From NCBI GenBank assembly GCA_942159475.1, contig OW804102.1:35532873-35596872 (forward strand): a stretch of 64,000 nucleotides of DNA, written 5' to 3'. The position numbers were made by a program, and so were the translations under genes. The DNA comes from Sthenelais limicola. Taxonomy: Eukaryota; Annelida; Polychaeta; Phyllodocida; Sigalionidae. Numbering within the stretch: position 1 is the first letter of the stretch; the number at the start of each line of letters is the position of its first letter. Below, one piece after another: positions 1 through 11,926 of this stretch. Below the pieces are notes generated by a model. It saw only the letters and a program-made list of their open reading frames with translations. It was not told where the DNA came from and did no database searches.

Positions 1-175
1 TGCATTGTTTGCAAAGTCGCTTTTTACACTTTTTACACTATTTACATGAGATCATGGTTAAATATTCCATGCTGAACATAACATGTTGTCTATAGCTTTT
101 ACACTGACATGCAACTCCCATAATTCAATATGAATCAAGACTCAAGATGGCGGACATGCAGACCTAATAATTATT
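1..175. mobile_element. Truncated copy of the TAATAGGGGATTTGCAT inverted-repeat element
   Basis: This matches the right half of the complete element at 59296-59649. Shared landmarks, in the same order, are a 'tccatgctgaaca' block, 'cataattc', and an 'aagatggcggacatgca' end corresponding to 'aaaatggcggctatgca'. The window edge or a deletion removes the left half, and the terminal repeat here is degraded. Non-coding. Confidence 0.6.
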
Positions 176-780
176 GTTGAAAGATTTTATTTACATTTAT
201 TGAAAATCAGTTATGTTCCAGACTTGAGTGAGTATGCTAAACATTCAGAAGAAGAAATAAATGCATATAAGTTGGGGATAGATGTGATTAGATGTGTTTA
301 TGAGGATGAAGGCTCCCCTCTATTTCTCCAAATGTTCTATTTAAGAGAGATTGAGTGAGAGATTTATTGACCTAATCTTTCAGTGCATCAGTATAAATAC
401 GTATTACAGAAGCCTAGAACTATCATTTAATTTTTAAAGGAAACGATAGGAAAACAAAATTCAAAAATATGTCAAAAAAATTATTATAAAGAAAACAATT
501 CGGACATGTGTGAACAAGAAGAAAATGCTTGAACGAGATTTATGTTTTTATATTGTTGATTTGTTAGACGAGAGATTTCATTTCTTTTAAGTCTCGTTCC
601 TACACATTTATCTTGTTCACACATTTTCAATTTATTTTCTTGATTAGAAATAAATTTTTTCATATTTGTTTCTACTATTTCTTTTAAAATTTACGGAACA
701 TTCTGGGCCTCTGTAGTTCATGCACAAGAATTATATCAAATCTAAGAAACAAGAACTTATGTTGACCATTCTTGTTTCAG

Positions 781-2075
781 AATGCTGATGGAGAGGTTAA
801 AGGTGTTGCTGGCAGTCCTGGCTGTGCTCATAGGTATGACGTCAGCAAGCAGAAACTCCATCAAACCAGGCATCTCACTCCAGGACATCGACCCCATAGA
901 TGCCTGCCTCTTCATATGTAACATGTGCTTCAAGGTAATTACATATACGTACATTATCATGCTTAAACTCTTGATTTGCTCATCCCAGAATGCCTGAGAT
1001 GTAGAAATATGGATAACTCAGAGTACAGGGTCTATTGGGCGATTAGAAGCTGAAGTTGTAGGGGGGTCCGGTTGTCTGCTTGTCCGGGACAAACCTCGGC
1101 ATTCCGCCTCGGTTTGTCCCTAAGCAAGGATCTAATTGCTTTAGTCTTGCATTGTTGGGATCCTTCCTCACTTAGGATGCACTAATGCAATAAACGTCAA
1201 GCAAAGGGTATTACTCCCTGCATAGAACTGACAACGGCCACCCCTCTGTCACCACCAAAATGGACTGGGCTAAACCCGCGAGCAAGCCACAACCCCACAA
1301 CTCACTGTTCTGCTGCGCGGAACACCTGCATTACTCCACACACACACAACAAATCCCCAGATCCCAACAATTCGAGACTAATGCATTGCACTATATACGC
1401 ATGTATACTATACAGTCCAGTCCAGAAAGCCACATTCCTCAAGCATTGCAGTTCATTGCATATAGCGATTAACTTAACCACAAGGCTAAGACTAAGGCTT
1501 AAAGTGTTAATGGGAATTACCTGACCCCTAAAAGTTAGGTCATTAGGGCATTCCACTACTGACTGTACATATATATATACAAGTACAAAAGTTCTTCATT
1601 TAAGTTTACGGCAATATTCCAAACACTAGTACAAAGTAGCTATCGTTTACAAATATAGCTATTGACAATTTGATGATATCATAGTTAATTGAGATATTGC
1701 GATTTAATAGAGACTAAGCAACCACTATCTATCCCGCATTCATGTTTAAAAAATTTAATTAACAATTGCAAAGTTTTATATGAAGATCTTTGGTATTGGA
1801 TATCTGTAGAGTTATTGTAGAAAATAAGAGCAGTAAAGAAGAAGTCTAAAGGCTGTGATCCTATTAAGACAATACTGACTATCTTCAACTTTCTTAGATA
1901 TAGAATATTATGAGTTTCTTATTTATTTTCACTGTGATGCTTTTGCTTACAGAATTCCTTACTGTTGACCTGTGCTAATAAGGCGTGTCTACGGGATATA
2001 GCCTCCAAACAAGAACCCAGCGTCTTCTGGACCTCCAACTGCCGCCCAATGAAAGACCTCCTCACGTGGATTTAA
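781..2075 (+). CDS. Eclosion-hormone-like secreted peptide precursor (two coding exons)
   Basis: The coding parts are 782-934 and 1953-2075, giving 91 residues. Exon 1 follows a good acceptor (cttgtttcag, AG at 779-780) and starts ATG at 782, so a noncoding exon must lie upstream. A phase-0 intron (935-1952) begins GTAATT and ends ttgcttacag. Residues 1-22 are a hydrophobic signal peptide (VLLAVLAVLIG), with a likely cut after TSA. Cysteines lie at 42, 46, 49, 58, 63 and 81, that is C-x3-C-x2-C-x8-C-x4-C-x17-C, preceded by D-P-I-D. The D-P-x-x-x-C-x3-C-x2-C start matches the eclosion hormone family, secreted neuropeptides signalling through receptor guanylyl cyclases in insects. The fourth-to-fifth cysteine gap (x4 rather than x3) and the longer last gap differ from insect forms, so family membership is likely but unproven. 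The gene structure itself is strong: two exons join in frame into a six-cysteine secreted peptide. Confidence 0.72.
935..1952 (+). other. Intron of the eclosion-hormone-like gene
   Basis: The GT-AG intron separates the first three cysteines from the last three. It contains a perfect 10 bp hairpin (gggacaaacc at 1086-1095, ggtttgtccc at 1111-1120) inside a GC-richer patch (about 1030-1290) unlike the surrounding AT-rich DNA. That patch could be an old short element. Nothing else is recognised in it. Confidence 0.65.
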
Positions 2076-2287
2076 ACCCAGTACCTTAGAAGTACTTATT
2101 TCTCTACAATAACTATTGCTACCATTCACATGAGCCACATGAAGGGTACTTGTTATCATGTTTGATAGGTGATACAATATCCTGATCTTATATGTATCTG
2201 ACCCGCTAGGGTGTATTTAGAATTTAAAATATGCTGGGAATCATGAGTAGAAATTATTTGCTGTTGTTGATTTATATCAAAATAGTT

Positions 2288-2303
2288 GGGGGGGGGGGGG
2301 GGG
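2288..2303. repeat. Poly-G run of 16
   Basis: A homopolymer inside the presumed 3' UTR of the peptide gene. Its length in the assembly may be unreliable. Confidence 0.9.
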
Positions 2304-2507
2304 AGTTTACACAACGCTATAGAATAAAATCCTTCCATGTAGTAAAGTTATCTGCATTCCATGAGGAATTTACTGACGCTTGGAGTAATGAGGCTTCCTA
2401 TTGGTCGAGTGCTGGTACTCTGATGATATCTTAGCCAATAGGAGAGACGCTTACTGAGCACATCATCAAAGACAGGTGCAAGTTAGGCGTGTTGGAGTAA
2501 GAAGATA

Positions 2508-2513
2508 AATAAA
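2508..2513 (+). terminator. Candidate poly(A) signal of the eclosion-hormone-like gene
   Basis: This AATAAA is about 430 bases after the stop codon and is the first clear hexamer downstream. The 3' UTR would hold a 16-base poly-G run at 2288-2303. It also holds a 17-base segment around 2392 (core cctattggtcgag) that recurs at the promoter near 60.85 kb. Confidence 0.4.
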
Positions 2514-2626
2514 CAGATGGTTTAGCTTTTTACTACAAAACAGCACGTAGATATAAAAATAGAATATGTATCACATTATATCTAGGGATATGGACACAAA
2601 GTTTTGCTTCGTGTGAATCCTAGCAA

Positions 2627-2890
2627 TGTGGGTCAGGTCATCAGAAAATGCACAATCGGCAGCTCTACGCATTTTGTAAATTCTCCTAAATTAGGCTGAA
2701 AATGATAAATACTATATCTGAGAACATTTGGTATTGCGTTGATTCAAGAATGTATTTGATTATGTGAACTGTATTTTGACCGTGGCTTTTGTCTCAAATT
2801 TTGTTTTATGGGTAAGACTGGGTAGGATAAAAAATAAATTTGAAAAAAAAAATTGGTAGGGCGAATTGTCATTCGACTTCACTCATATAT
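2627..2890 (+). mobile_element. MITE family 1 (GGGTCAGATTTTCAG), diverged copy
   Basis: A diverged full-length copy. It has gggtcag near the left end, the internal marks 'aaattctcctaaattaggctg' and 'attgcgttgattc', 'gaactgtattttga', and a degraded right end. Non-coding. The family is described under the copy at 62340-62583. Confidence 0.6.
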
Positions 2891-4109
2891 CCCTAGATAT
2901 CACGCGTGTTACATGGATTGTTTCATAACATTTTAGTTGCTACCTTGAGCAGTTCAGGGACTAAAAACAACCATAAGCAGAGACTAAATAGATTAATAAC
3001 CTCCATTTCGGGCTAGCTGGTGCACTGTTACAATTGCATATTCTTCAGCTTTGCCTTGGAATAAAACACCAAACCGTGCACCAGCAATCCCTCAATATTA
3101 GTTATTAATCCTTTAGTATTGTCAAAAACTGCTTACACTTGGTATAACTCTCTACTGGACAAGTAGGTTGTGTTTGTTGCCTGATTCCTTGTACAACATT
3201 TCCTTGCAAAAGTTGAATCCTTGGTACGATTTCTTTCAACGTTTTTCCAAAAAGTTTTTCTATAGCGGTCATCGATACTGGAGTGCAGTCAGTCGTATTA
3301 ATTATGATTTTGATATATTATTTATATCTCTCTATATTTTTAGGTTCAATTGACAAAAACGATGATTTTCAGGTCCAATTGACCAAAGCTATGATGTAAT
3401 TGTTATATTGTCCTGAATAAAACCTTTAAAAAAAGTCTGTATTGATGAAGTCCATTACATAATCACAAGTCTTTATTTTCTGACTTTATACTGTTGAATT
3501 AAGATCAAGATTAAGATACATTTATTCAATCAGTGATTGCAATAAGAAGGTAATGTCAAGTGTTCTTCTTTTAAACAGATAACTGTGTACATCAAAATAT
3601 AAAATAAAAACATAAAGTATGATAAATCAGCAAGTTGAAATTTTTAGGTGCAGCTACTCAGCATATTACCTCTCCACAAGTCTATTTCTAATTTATTAAT
3701 CGACAGCTTTTGAATTTTGTACACGAAAGGATCATCTTTTTGTATTTGTAACTATTAAACTGGTCAGCATAGTCCGAGAATTGCATAACGGCTTGGTGAA
3801 TAAAACCTCTAAGTAAACAAACAACAGCCATTTTAGAACCTGATCATTATTATTAATTTCAATTTCATTTCTTAGTTTAATTTTTTAATTGTTCATGTAC
3901 TCATTTTAATTTTATTTATGTTTCATAAGAACTTTCACGTATAGTTCTCCGTTTTTCTACTTTACATCCCATGTATTATTCCCGGCTGAATTTTATTTAT
4001 TTCATTAAAATTATCCTAGTTACCTCTATGTTGTCAATTCGATGAATTGATTTGCATGTGACTGAAAGAATTAGATCACTATAAAATCAGAGATGCAACA
4101 TTTACGAAA
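2891..4109. other. Intergenic, no gene seen
   Basis: AT-rich DNA with short scattered open frames only. A fragment near 3495-3550 (aagatacatttattcaatc) resembles the 3' tails of LINEs or SINEs seen elsewhere in the window. Nothing coding is supported. Confidence 0.5.
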
Positions 4110-4190
4110 GTATGTTTGTAGATAGTGACTTTTATTTCCTACGTTTCGTGGCTTCAGTAGCCCTTCATCAGGGAAACAATTTAAATAAAG
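4110..4190 (-). ncRNA. Hammerhead-ribozyme-like core, probably from a Penelope-like element
   Basis: On the minus strand this reads CTGATGA, then a possible helix GGCT/AGCC with a five-base loop, then CGAAAC, followed by GTAGGAAATAAAAG. The CTGATGA...GAAA core is the conserved centre of hammerhead ribozymes, and this arrangement with a following AATAAA-like run is typical of the terminal repeats of Penelope-like retroelements. The third helix and the cleavage-site strand could not be paired confidently by eye. No Penelope reverse transcriptase is visible nearby, so this is at most an orphan terminal-repeat fragment. Confidence 0.45.
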
Positions 4191-5879
4191 CGTCATTTAA
4201 CTGTTTATTGGGATAAATAATTCTGAGGAATACTTTGATTCAACGTCTAAATGCTTTCAACAATTGATTGAACTGTATTTAACGGTGTATGAATCCGGCA
4301 AATACATCCAATTATATCTTTTGAAAATGTACAATGCATGAAAGTCTTCCCTTTTAGTTAGATGGCAGTTCCTCCATTTGAAAGGGTTATTCTTGTATAA
4401 AGTTTTGCCCAAAATAATCATCCAAAATTTAAAGCTAAAAGATCATAATTATTATAAAGACTGTAATAACGATTGAATTAATTAATGCAAGCAATGTTTA
4501 TTTTTTCTTTAACAATTATTGAAAGAATAAGCTTATCATAGCCATTATTTCTATCCTCTGTTTCTCATTTATTCTTTCCTTTCTTCTTGTGTCACAGAAA
4601 CATGAGCCTAAAGTAAAGAAATTCATGTTTGTTAAAGTTTCTTTCGACAGGAACTGTTCGTAGGAATATTCACATTTTTTTAGCCATATACATACATATA
4701 ACATGGTTCAAAACTATGCCTTGAATACACCTTCATCATCATGCTATAAGGTTTTTTTTAAACATATCCTATTTCGAAAAACAATTCCACAAATTTATGG
4801 TACGTTTCATGCTCTTGAACATTGGTATGTCATAAAGGCAAAGAAATATAATACAGATATTACATTTAATATGATACAGTACAACTTACTCAGTTTTGTT
4901 AATCACCCCAAGTTCATTATTATAATTAGGATCCCTCTTCTTTGTATTCTTTCTGCCGTTTCTAAAATATAATACCTAGAAGATATCCGCATTCAGATGA
5001 AACAACGAAGTACATTTTTTCTTTACCAGTTGGTTCACATAGGTCGAATGATTTTTCTTTTACATATAATAAACACTTATATAGTCAGTGTAACAAATCT
5101 AGACAGAAAACATTTAGTATAATCACCTCACATTAATTTATCGCAATGTTGCTTTCAGATGTATATTTAACTACTTTACAACAGTGCTATAAGATTATTC
5201 TTTAAAAAAAATAGAAGTAATAATATGGTTTTCTAAAGACTAACTATCAGCTCGATTCCACATTTTAGATACACGTAATGATATCTGAAAATCTATTTCA
5301 GAAATGCAATAACAAGAATTGTGTGACTAGAGATCCATTTCTCTGTGAATCAAAATTCATTGTTGTTCGATATTTTAAGAATTTTCTACAAAGGATTATT
5401 CTTTTATGTGACCTCTGGTGATGTTCGCCGTCTCTTGAAAGGAAAATATATTGTAGTAAACCTCCAAACTCGGAGTAATATTTGACCTATTTCAAATCAA
5501 TTACATAGCATTCCTTGATGGATATTGTGATAGCCTAGTGAGTATAGTGGATTTTCAGTAATGAAGGGATAGCTTCGTGTCAGTAGAATCGATATAAAGG
5601 AGATTGATTTAGTGGATCCGGACAGGGCAGGTTCAGAGTAAGAACTGATTTTTTTTGCGGAAACATTACTTTTATTCAAGGTACCTGTCAATCTAGTCAC
5701 CTCCATGTATGACAAGAACTCCCAACAACAAGTCACCAGAGAGAGAAAGAGAAAGAGAAAAGAACTTTGACTGTTTAATTTACCATGTGCCATATTGTAA
5801 CACAAGACTACTTTTATAACTGCACTAATTGTAGAGAATCAGCTTCGGTCATTGATAGAAGTTGATATTGTTACTCTAC
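4191..5879. other. Intergenic, no gene seen
   Basis: AT-rich DNA. Short open frames (for example around 4703-4972 and 5497-5805) have no recognisable motif, no convincing splice context and biased low-complexity composition. I see nothing to annotate. Confidence 0.5.
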
Positions 5880-5894
5880 AAAAGAAAATTGTAA

Positions 5895-6001
5895 TACCTG
5901 AAAGGGCGGAAAACCTCCCATACGCTGGAGAGATCTCCCCTTCCCTAAACAGCCTCTTTGGATGCCCAATAAAAAGTTTTCTAGTTTAATCTAATCTAAT
6001 C
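5895..6001 (+). mobile_element. LINE 3' end fragment with (TAATC)n tail
   Basis: The segment 'cggaaaacctcccatacgc' followed by 'cccaataaaaag' and a short TAATC microsatellite resembles the 3' end at 10600-10680 ('ggcaaacctcccatggtc', then an AATAC microsatellite). Shared 3' UTR words followed by a short tandem tail suggest the same non-LTR retrotransposon group. Confidence 0.45.
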
Positions 6002-6845
6002 TACCTGCCCTCGAGCTCTTACATTTCTAATGCTGTCGCGCACGCCTAACCTAAAAGAAGATATACATTCCGCATTTACCTGGTTGGTTTGCAACCACCT
6101 TTTAAACTTTTTTGAACTTTCTATAATTTTCTACAACAAATTTTAGAAAGATTATTGCTAAGAAAACCGCAAACAATCTGGAAACTGATAAATTCACTGT
6201 TGATTATCGATCTTTCAAAGTCTCACACAAAGACATGGATATTCCAAAAACAATGTTACATGTTTTCATCACCACATTGTTTTTTTTTTAAAAAATGGGA
6301 ATGTGGAATATGGTTATTGTGTAGGCCATTAGCCTGTGGCTATAGGGCCAATCATTTGCGACACCTTGATTGTATCCATTAATCTTATATCCTTAATTAC
6401 AAATACAATCTATACAACTACCAGCCTGCCTCTATGTCCTTTGTCCACGATGGTCGAAAATGATATGACAATGACCCTTTACCTTGGCACAACTTCATGC
6501 AGTAAATATATTAACTATAACATCCTTTGTAAAACTGCCACGATACGGATAGCATTGTAATTAGTATAAATGTACATGAATAAATGCTATATTTATTTAC
6601 ACCTTCATCTCCAGCAATAATTGCCTTAATAATCTCTTTGTTTTCCATTTTGAATAAGATCTAGAGTGTTTGGATGTGTTGTACCGAATAATTTCAAACG
6701 AATAAACGACTGGACAATATGCAACGGCTTCCTTTTACTTCAAATGTCTAACGAGTTTCCATAGTTTTGAAATAATTCTAACTCATTAATTTTGCCTGGA
6801 TTAGTCCGGAAAATGTGAAAATATCACGATCCGGCAGTCACAATA

Positions 6846-6945
6846 CGTTACTAATTTCTCAAGTTGATATATTCAGATATACTTAATATTGGCCATTTTT
6901 CAGACTAATTTAGCAGGATTTACTGAGTGTGTAGACCTGGAAACA
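6846..6945 (-). mobile_element. MITE family 1 fragment
   Basis: Partial reverse copy: 'ttcagatatacttaatattggcc' and 'actaatttagcaggatttactgagtgtgtag' match the inverse of the family's left part. The terminal inverted repeat is missing. Confidence 0.5.
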
Positions 6946-7439
6946 ATCTAATATGTTTGATTTGAAATGTCCACTATAGTTGGTAGCTAAAGTGAAGGGG
7001 AGTAACAGGGAGTAGCGGGAGGCGAACCAGACCACGGGCACCCCTCTCCGCAGTCTATTTAAAGCCCTACAGGTGCAATGTAGGTCTATCACAGCCTGCC
7101 ATGAAAAAAGCTGGCTTTCCACCACTGACGCCAAAAATAGCTAGTCAATAGGAAGGTGGAGTCAATGATCACATGATAAGACTGTGATCTCCAAAAACAT
7201 TTTTGGTATTATAATGATGATGTTTATCTCATGATTTTTGAGTGAATCGAGTCACTTTGCCGCGAAAAGCTGAGGCTGCCATTTTGGAAGGAAGCTATGG
7301 AATTGTGTGTTGCTCCCCTTACCGGCAAGCTCAAGGATATTTTACCCAGCCCCCAGCAATAATAGAAGCAGGAAATCTTGCATTCACAAACAAATATTGT
7401 GTTTATTACTGTTTTCAGCTTTTAATGGTGCATGTGGCC

Positions 7440-8297
7440 ACTGTCGACAACATCACCATAGTTTACGCCACGGGACATTCAGTACAAGAAACAACCAATA
7501 AATTACAAACCGATCTAGACGCCCTAAACTATTGGTGTGAAATAAGTAAGATTTAACTCAACCTAGGCAAAACCAAGGTGCAAACCTTTTTTGGACAAAA
7601 CGTTCTGAGGTCGAGGTGGGAAAGGGACCAGGCATATTCGGAACCAGAAAATGTACTGGCCCTGGATGGGAGTAACCTCGAGGAGGTTAACGAATACAAG
7701 TACCTGGGTATCATTATCGATAAAGCCCTGAAATTTAAAGTACTAATACAAAATTTAACCAACACATTAAACTATAAAAGTTGGCAACTTGCAAAATTGA
7801 GAGATAAGCTACCCATAAAAACCTTATTGCTGATATATAAGGTAATGGTTCTCCCTTTGATTGACCAAACCGACTTACTTCATGACTCACACGTCACTTC
7901 AGGCACAAATCGATTACAAATCGTACAAAATAAAATACTCAGGGTAATATTCAAACTCCCACCCAGGACTAACGTTGAGCAACTGCATATTGATAACAGA
8001 ATCCTACCATTAAAACATCGCCGCCATTTGCACCTGCTACTGGCAGGACATCGCTTAGCAAAGAACCCCAGAAACATCGATTTAAAATTACTAAATACGA
8101 GAAACTTCGCAGAAGGAAGAAAAGTATTAAAACAGATAACACCTATGAACGAACAACTTAGAAAATCATTATTAAACCGTATTACTTTCTCCTGGAACAG
8201 GTTGCAAACGATGGCGCATCGATTATTAGATCCTAAGGCTTTTAAATTACATGTGAGACACAATCCCATTTGGGAAGACCAAAACTTTATAGATTAG
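7440..8297 (+). pseudogene. LINE reverse transcriptase C-terminal half, with one nonsense codon
   Basis: One reading frame runs from about 7440 to the TAG at 8295-8297 and is broken only by a TAA at 7554-7556. It starts at a degraded catalytic box (TVDNITIVYATGHS, where YADD would be expected). It continues through NLGKTKVQ, the RT thumb motif EYKYLGIIID, and a C-terminal connection region (LQIVQNKILRVIFKLPP). This layout is typical of the ORF2 3' half of jockey/CR1-type non-LTR retrotransposons. The 5' part, with endonuclease and RT fingers, is absent, as expected for target-primed reverse transcription that stopped early. Loss of both catalytic aspartates and the nonsense codon make it inactive. 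Confidence 0.8.
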
Positions 8298-8453
8298 TTG
8301 ATGTACAGCCTCACCAGAAATACCAGTACATATTGAATCTGTCACCTGATATTTGATATTTGATATTATAACTTGATATTATAATTTACTATTGACCGAC
8401 TTTATTATATGTTACTCATAACATATAAAACATGTTGAAATGTATACTTAACT
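8298..8453 (+). mobile_element. LINE 3' UTR, first repeat unit, before an insertion
   Basis: This segment carries 'atttgatattataactt', 'tttactattgaccgac' and 'acatataaaacatgttgaaatgtatacttaact'. The same series of words recurs right after the insertion (10338-10445), so the UTR was probably built of two tandem units. Confidence 0.6.
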
Positions 8454-10331
8454 CCCGACGGGCAAATGAACGCGATTCTACGCGATTTTCAATGCGCAAT
8501 CATCTCGCCATAGTTCTGTGATGAGCGTGGACGCTTTTCACGCAATAATTATTGCACAATATTGCGTAATGATTGCGAGATAGTCAGCTAAAAGTATAAC
8601 GCAATATTAGTGCAAAAAATAGCAAATTCTAATGGCATTTTGAGAGAGATATTTATATACTACAGATACCTTATTATATATTAATTAATAACATCTGAAA
8701 TAAATCAGACACTTCATGGCAGTGGCAGTATAATTTTTCTCACAGAAATATTTGAAGGGTATCATTATTCCCTCAACATTTCAAAGAGAGTTTAGGGTAG
8801 ACCATGTGTTGCCCAATCTCTGTGTGCATCATTTTATTTTCATCAATTCTTCCATGCTCCATGTGAGCCTGAAGCCTAACAGCCTTCCATTTGATGTGTT
8901 TCAGTTGTTTGGTTGCTCTGCCTTACCCAAGCCACTAGGGGCAATCTATATGTACAGTCATTAGGGTATTTGGATCACAGCATTTTTCAATATCAAGCAG
9001 GTATATAACAGATATAAACTATAGATGTATATCACTTATAACATTTCTATGTACATGATGCAGAATATCTATAGTGGTATAAATGCCATACAAGTGTATT
9101 AGCGGCACTTTTATTGTAAAAGAATTTGTAAATGCACCCCAGTTCCCAGTTGGCCACCTGGTGAAAACAGTACGGCCACCTAGTGAGAACAAGTCGCATA
9201 ATGGTAAGGGCTATTGGCTAAGGGTAATCTTAGAAGTAATATATTACTTCTAAGGGGTAATGGGCTATTCCCAATATTTCGAACATATATAATAGAATTG
9301 TTTTCTATGTATAGATTAGGCTCTGATGCCAAACAAATAGAAGTATCCCGCCCTACATTAAGTTACTTACCAATAATGATTCAAATTATAACTATACTAA
9401 GTAACAATGTCATTTAATTTCATATGAAAAAACAGGGTTGGTATCATAAAAGTAGCATTACCACACCACCGCTCCTCTGTGTTTGACAGTCGCGCTACTC
9501 CCGTCACTGTGCGCGAATCTTTTATGTTCACTTCAACTCACTCAAATTGATAGTTAAAATCGCTTCACAATAAAAAGATTTACATGGATTTCAAGCTATT
9601 TTTCTCAGCTTTCTCATGGTGTAAATGGCTTTTTGATATTTGCATTTTGAAATGAGCCACGATCAGTTACGCGCGGCAAAAATTTGCGGCGGTTTATTCA
9701 CTCAAAACTCCCCGCTGGGAACCCCCATTCCACCTATTTTGGGCGACGCACTTTGGGAAAACCCTTGTAAAAGGAAGAAGTAAATCAGTAAGTAAATCAA
9801 GGTATTTTTTTTTAGTAAAATGGAGCTAGGCTTACACCATTTTAGCTTTGTGTGTAGGGGTTTCTTTGACTTGCTATTACAGAGTGAGTATGAGTGTCAG
9901 AGAATATAGTGTCAGATGCGCGACAGTGAGTGTGAATGCTAGGTGAGTGAGCAGTGCCAGGTATTGTGGCCTGTTGTGACTGCATTATGATGTGTATTTG
10001 GACGCGATTTTGAATGCGCATTGTATGTGCAATTGAGATCACACCCATAATTGGCTTTTGAAGTAAACATGTATTTGCAAATATAATTGTTTAATTAACA
10101 CATGTTTAATACAAACATAAATGAATATGAATGAGAACTTGATCCAACACAAGTGTGAGAACACCAACAACATAGGAGGAAATAGACGCAATGGATTTCA
10201 CATAATGATGGCTAATGGCATGTCCATTTCACTGTGATTCATAGCCATAAGTATCACACTTCACTAGTTTGCGGCCAATCACAAAATGATCACATTGCTA
10301 TCACACTCAATTGCACTCAGTGCCCGTCGGG
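8454..10331. mobile_element. 1.88 kb non-autonomous element with CCCGACGGGCA ends
   Basis: The left end CCCGACGGGCA (8454-8464) is the exact reverse complement of the right end TGCCCGTCGGG (10321-10331). The element sits between the two halves of the LINE 3' UTR. Subterminal regions repeat the motif 'gcgattttcaatgcgca' (about 8480, direct copy about 10004 with one change). No open frame longer than about 90 codons resembles a transposase, so it depends on proteins made elsewhere. A CT doublet flanks both sides, but whether it is a target duplication is unclear. I cannot assign a superfamily from these ends. Confidence 0.7.
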
Positions 10332-10680
10332 CTGTTTATCAGACCTTGTTACCGGATATTTGGTATTATAACTTACTATTGACCGAACACACAATTTGTC
10401 ATTCACAAGATATAAAACAAGCTGAAATGAATACTTAACTGTTTACTAAATTCTACAGATTTTGATTAAATATTAATGACATTTCCAACGTCTAAAGAAT
10501 CAAAATCGTAATTATTTAACCATAGTATGCTGTGTACCACTTTCGTCTCTGACGAAAGTGGAATTGTTCGCAGCCATTCAACTCTGTAAGAACTTAAAGA
10601 GGGCTGGCAAACCTCCCATGGTCGGAGAAGTGCCCCCTTATCGTGACCACGGTCAATATTAAACGTTTACAATACAATAC
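10332..10680 (+). mobile_element. LINE 3' UTR, second unit and 3' end
   Basis: Continuation of the LINE at 7440-8453. It repeats the tract ending 'atacttaactgttta', then runs to a 3' end with 'ggcaaacctcccatggtc', a hairpin-like 'cactttcgtctctgacgaaagtg' at about 10538, and an (AATAC)n microsatellite tail at about 10665-10680. Confidence 0.6.
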
Positions 10681-10698
10681 AATCTTATTAATGAAATT

Positions 10699-10742
10699 GG
10701 TGATGATGATGGTAGATGATGATGATGATGGATGATGATGAT
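10699..10742. repeat. (GAT)n microsatellite
   Basis: Imperfect GAT/GATG repeats. The reverse strand reads as a histidine- and serine-rich open frame, which is a low-complexity artefact. Confidence 0.85.
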
Positions 10743-11246
10743 GCGGGTTATGGTTACCTGCATCGTCTGCATCGACAATCAAAATATGTTTGGCAACTAT
10801 AGAACTAATTTTCTGGTTTTTACATGTGTAATCTAATTGACTTGTCATCGCTCCAGTCATTAACTCCATTGACAATGCAATGATGCAAAATCACATCGGT
10901 ACAAGATATTCCTTCTATGTCCTCAAAAGTAATAAAGAACAAGCAAGGCAACCAGATAATATTCTTAAGCTTAATAAGATGCATTTGAAAGGCATCTCAG
11001 ATGTTTTATTATAACTAAATTCATGTATTTATTTATTTTTCTGTTCAAAGTTCACATCCTTTCGTTGTAATCTATATTTTTGCCCTTTGATTGATTAGAC
11101 TCAGGAATGTACTTTTGCTTTTCCGTACACTGAAGGAGTTTGTTGTATACGAAACATGATACATTGCAACCTCGGGTACATGCAGTGTCTAATGCTAAAG
11201 GTATAGTATACAACGCACGGAGGGGGGAATAATAATTATCCTATAC

Positions 11247-11926
11247 GTGATGTGTTTCAGGGAAATGAGTCACAAATAGCACAAGATCCCATGGTCTCAT
11301 ATTTAGGATACCTAACGCTTAGAGTTGTATCAATACATGTACCAAGACATTGCATTTTATATATCCCTGTATTTCAAAGGTCATCTTATAGAGCATATTT
11401 AGCTGCTTTACTAATAAATGGCCACCCATAAATATTGGACACTTTTTTCACAAATAAAAAAATAGTACTTAAGATATAGACGTAGAAGTAGATTAAGATA
11501 TATTGTCAATGCTGGCTAGAACAGAAGACATTTTCTCTCTGCAGTAACCTCCAAAAGGTGGACAATGTAAACGCTTGCACTTCGAACAACGCTTGATCAT
11601 TGAAGAAGAAGGTAAGAACAAAATCTCATGATTTCAAGCAATCATTGTAAAGATTTTTTTGTGACCAAAATACAACGACCGACTAGGTCTGAGGTCGCTT
11701 GCAGAGTTAGGGAATAACAATGCGGTTGCCCCCAGCAACCAAAACACCGAATTCAGGTAGCACTACAATTATTTTATACCTGCATTGCCTACACCAATAC
11801 ATGCTATTAAATGTCCTACTCTTTACTATAATTAGAATCTGCTTGATCTCATCTTTTCAAATATGATGATATCTTAAAATCCTTTTTTTGCGACTTGTGG
11901 TTCATTCTTCTGTAACACAACAGATA
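11247..11926 (+). mobile_element. MITE family 2, near full-length copy (680 bp)
   Basis: Left end 'gtgatgtgtttcagggaaa', then 'tgagtcacaa'. Right end 'tgcgacttgtggttcattc', then 'tgtaacacaacaga', the inverse of the left end. The interior words (gtcatcttatagagcat, aatatgatgatatcttaaaatcc) recur in the other copies. Non-coding. This is the longest copy in the window. Confidence 0.75.
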
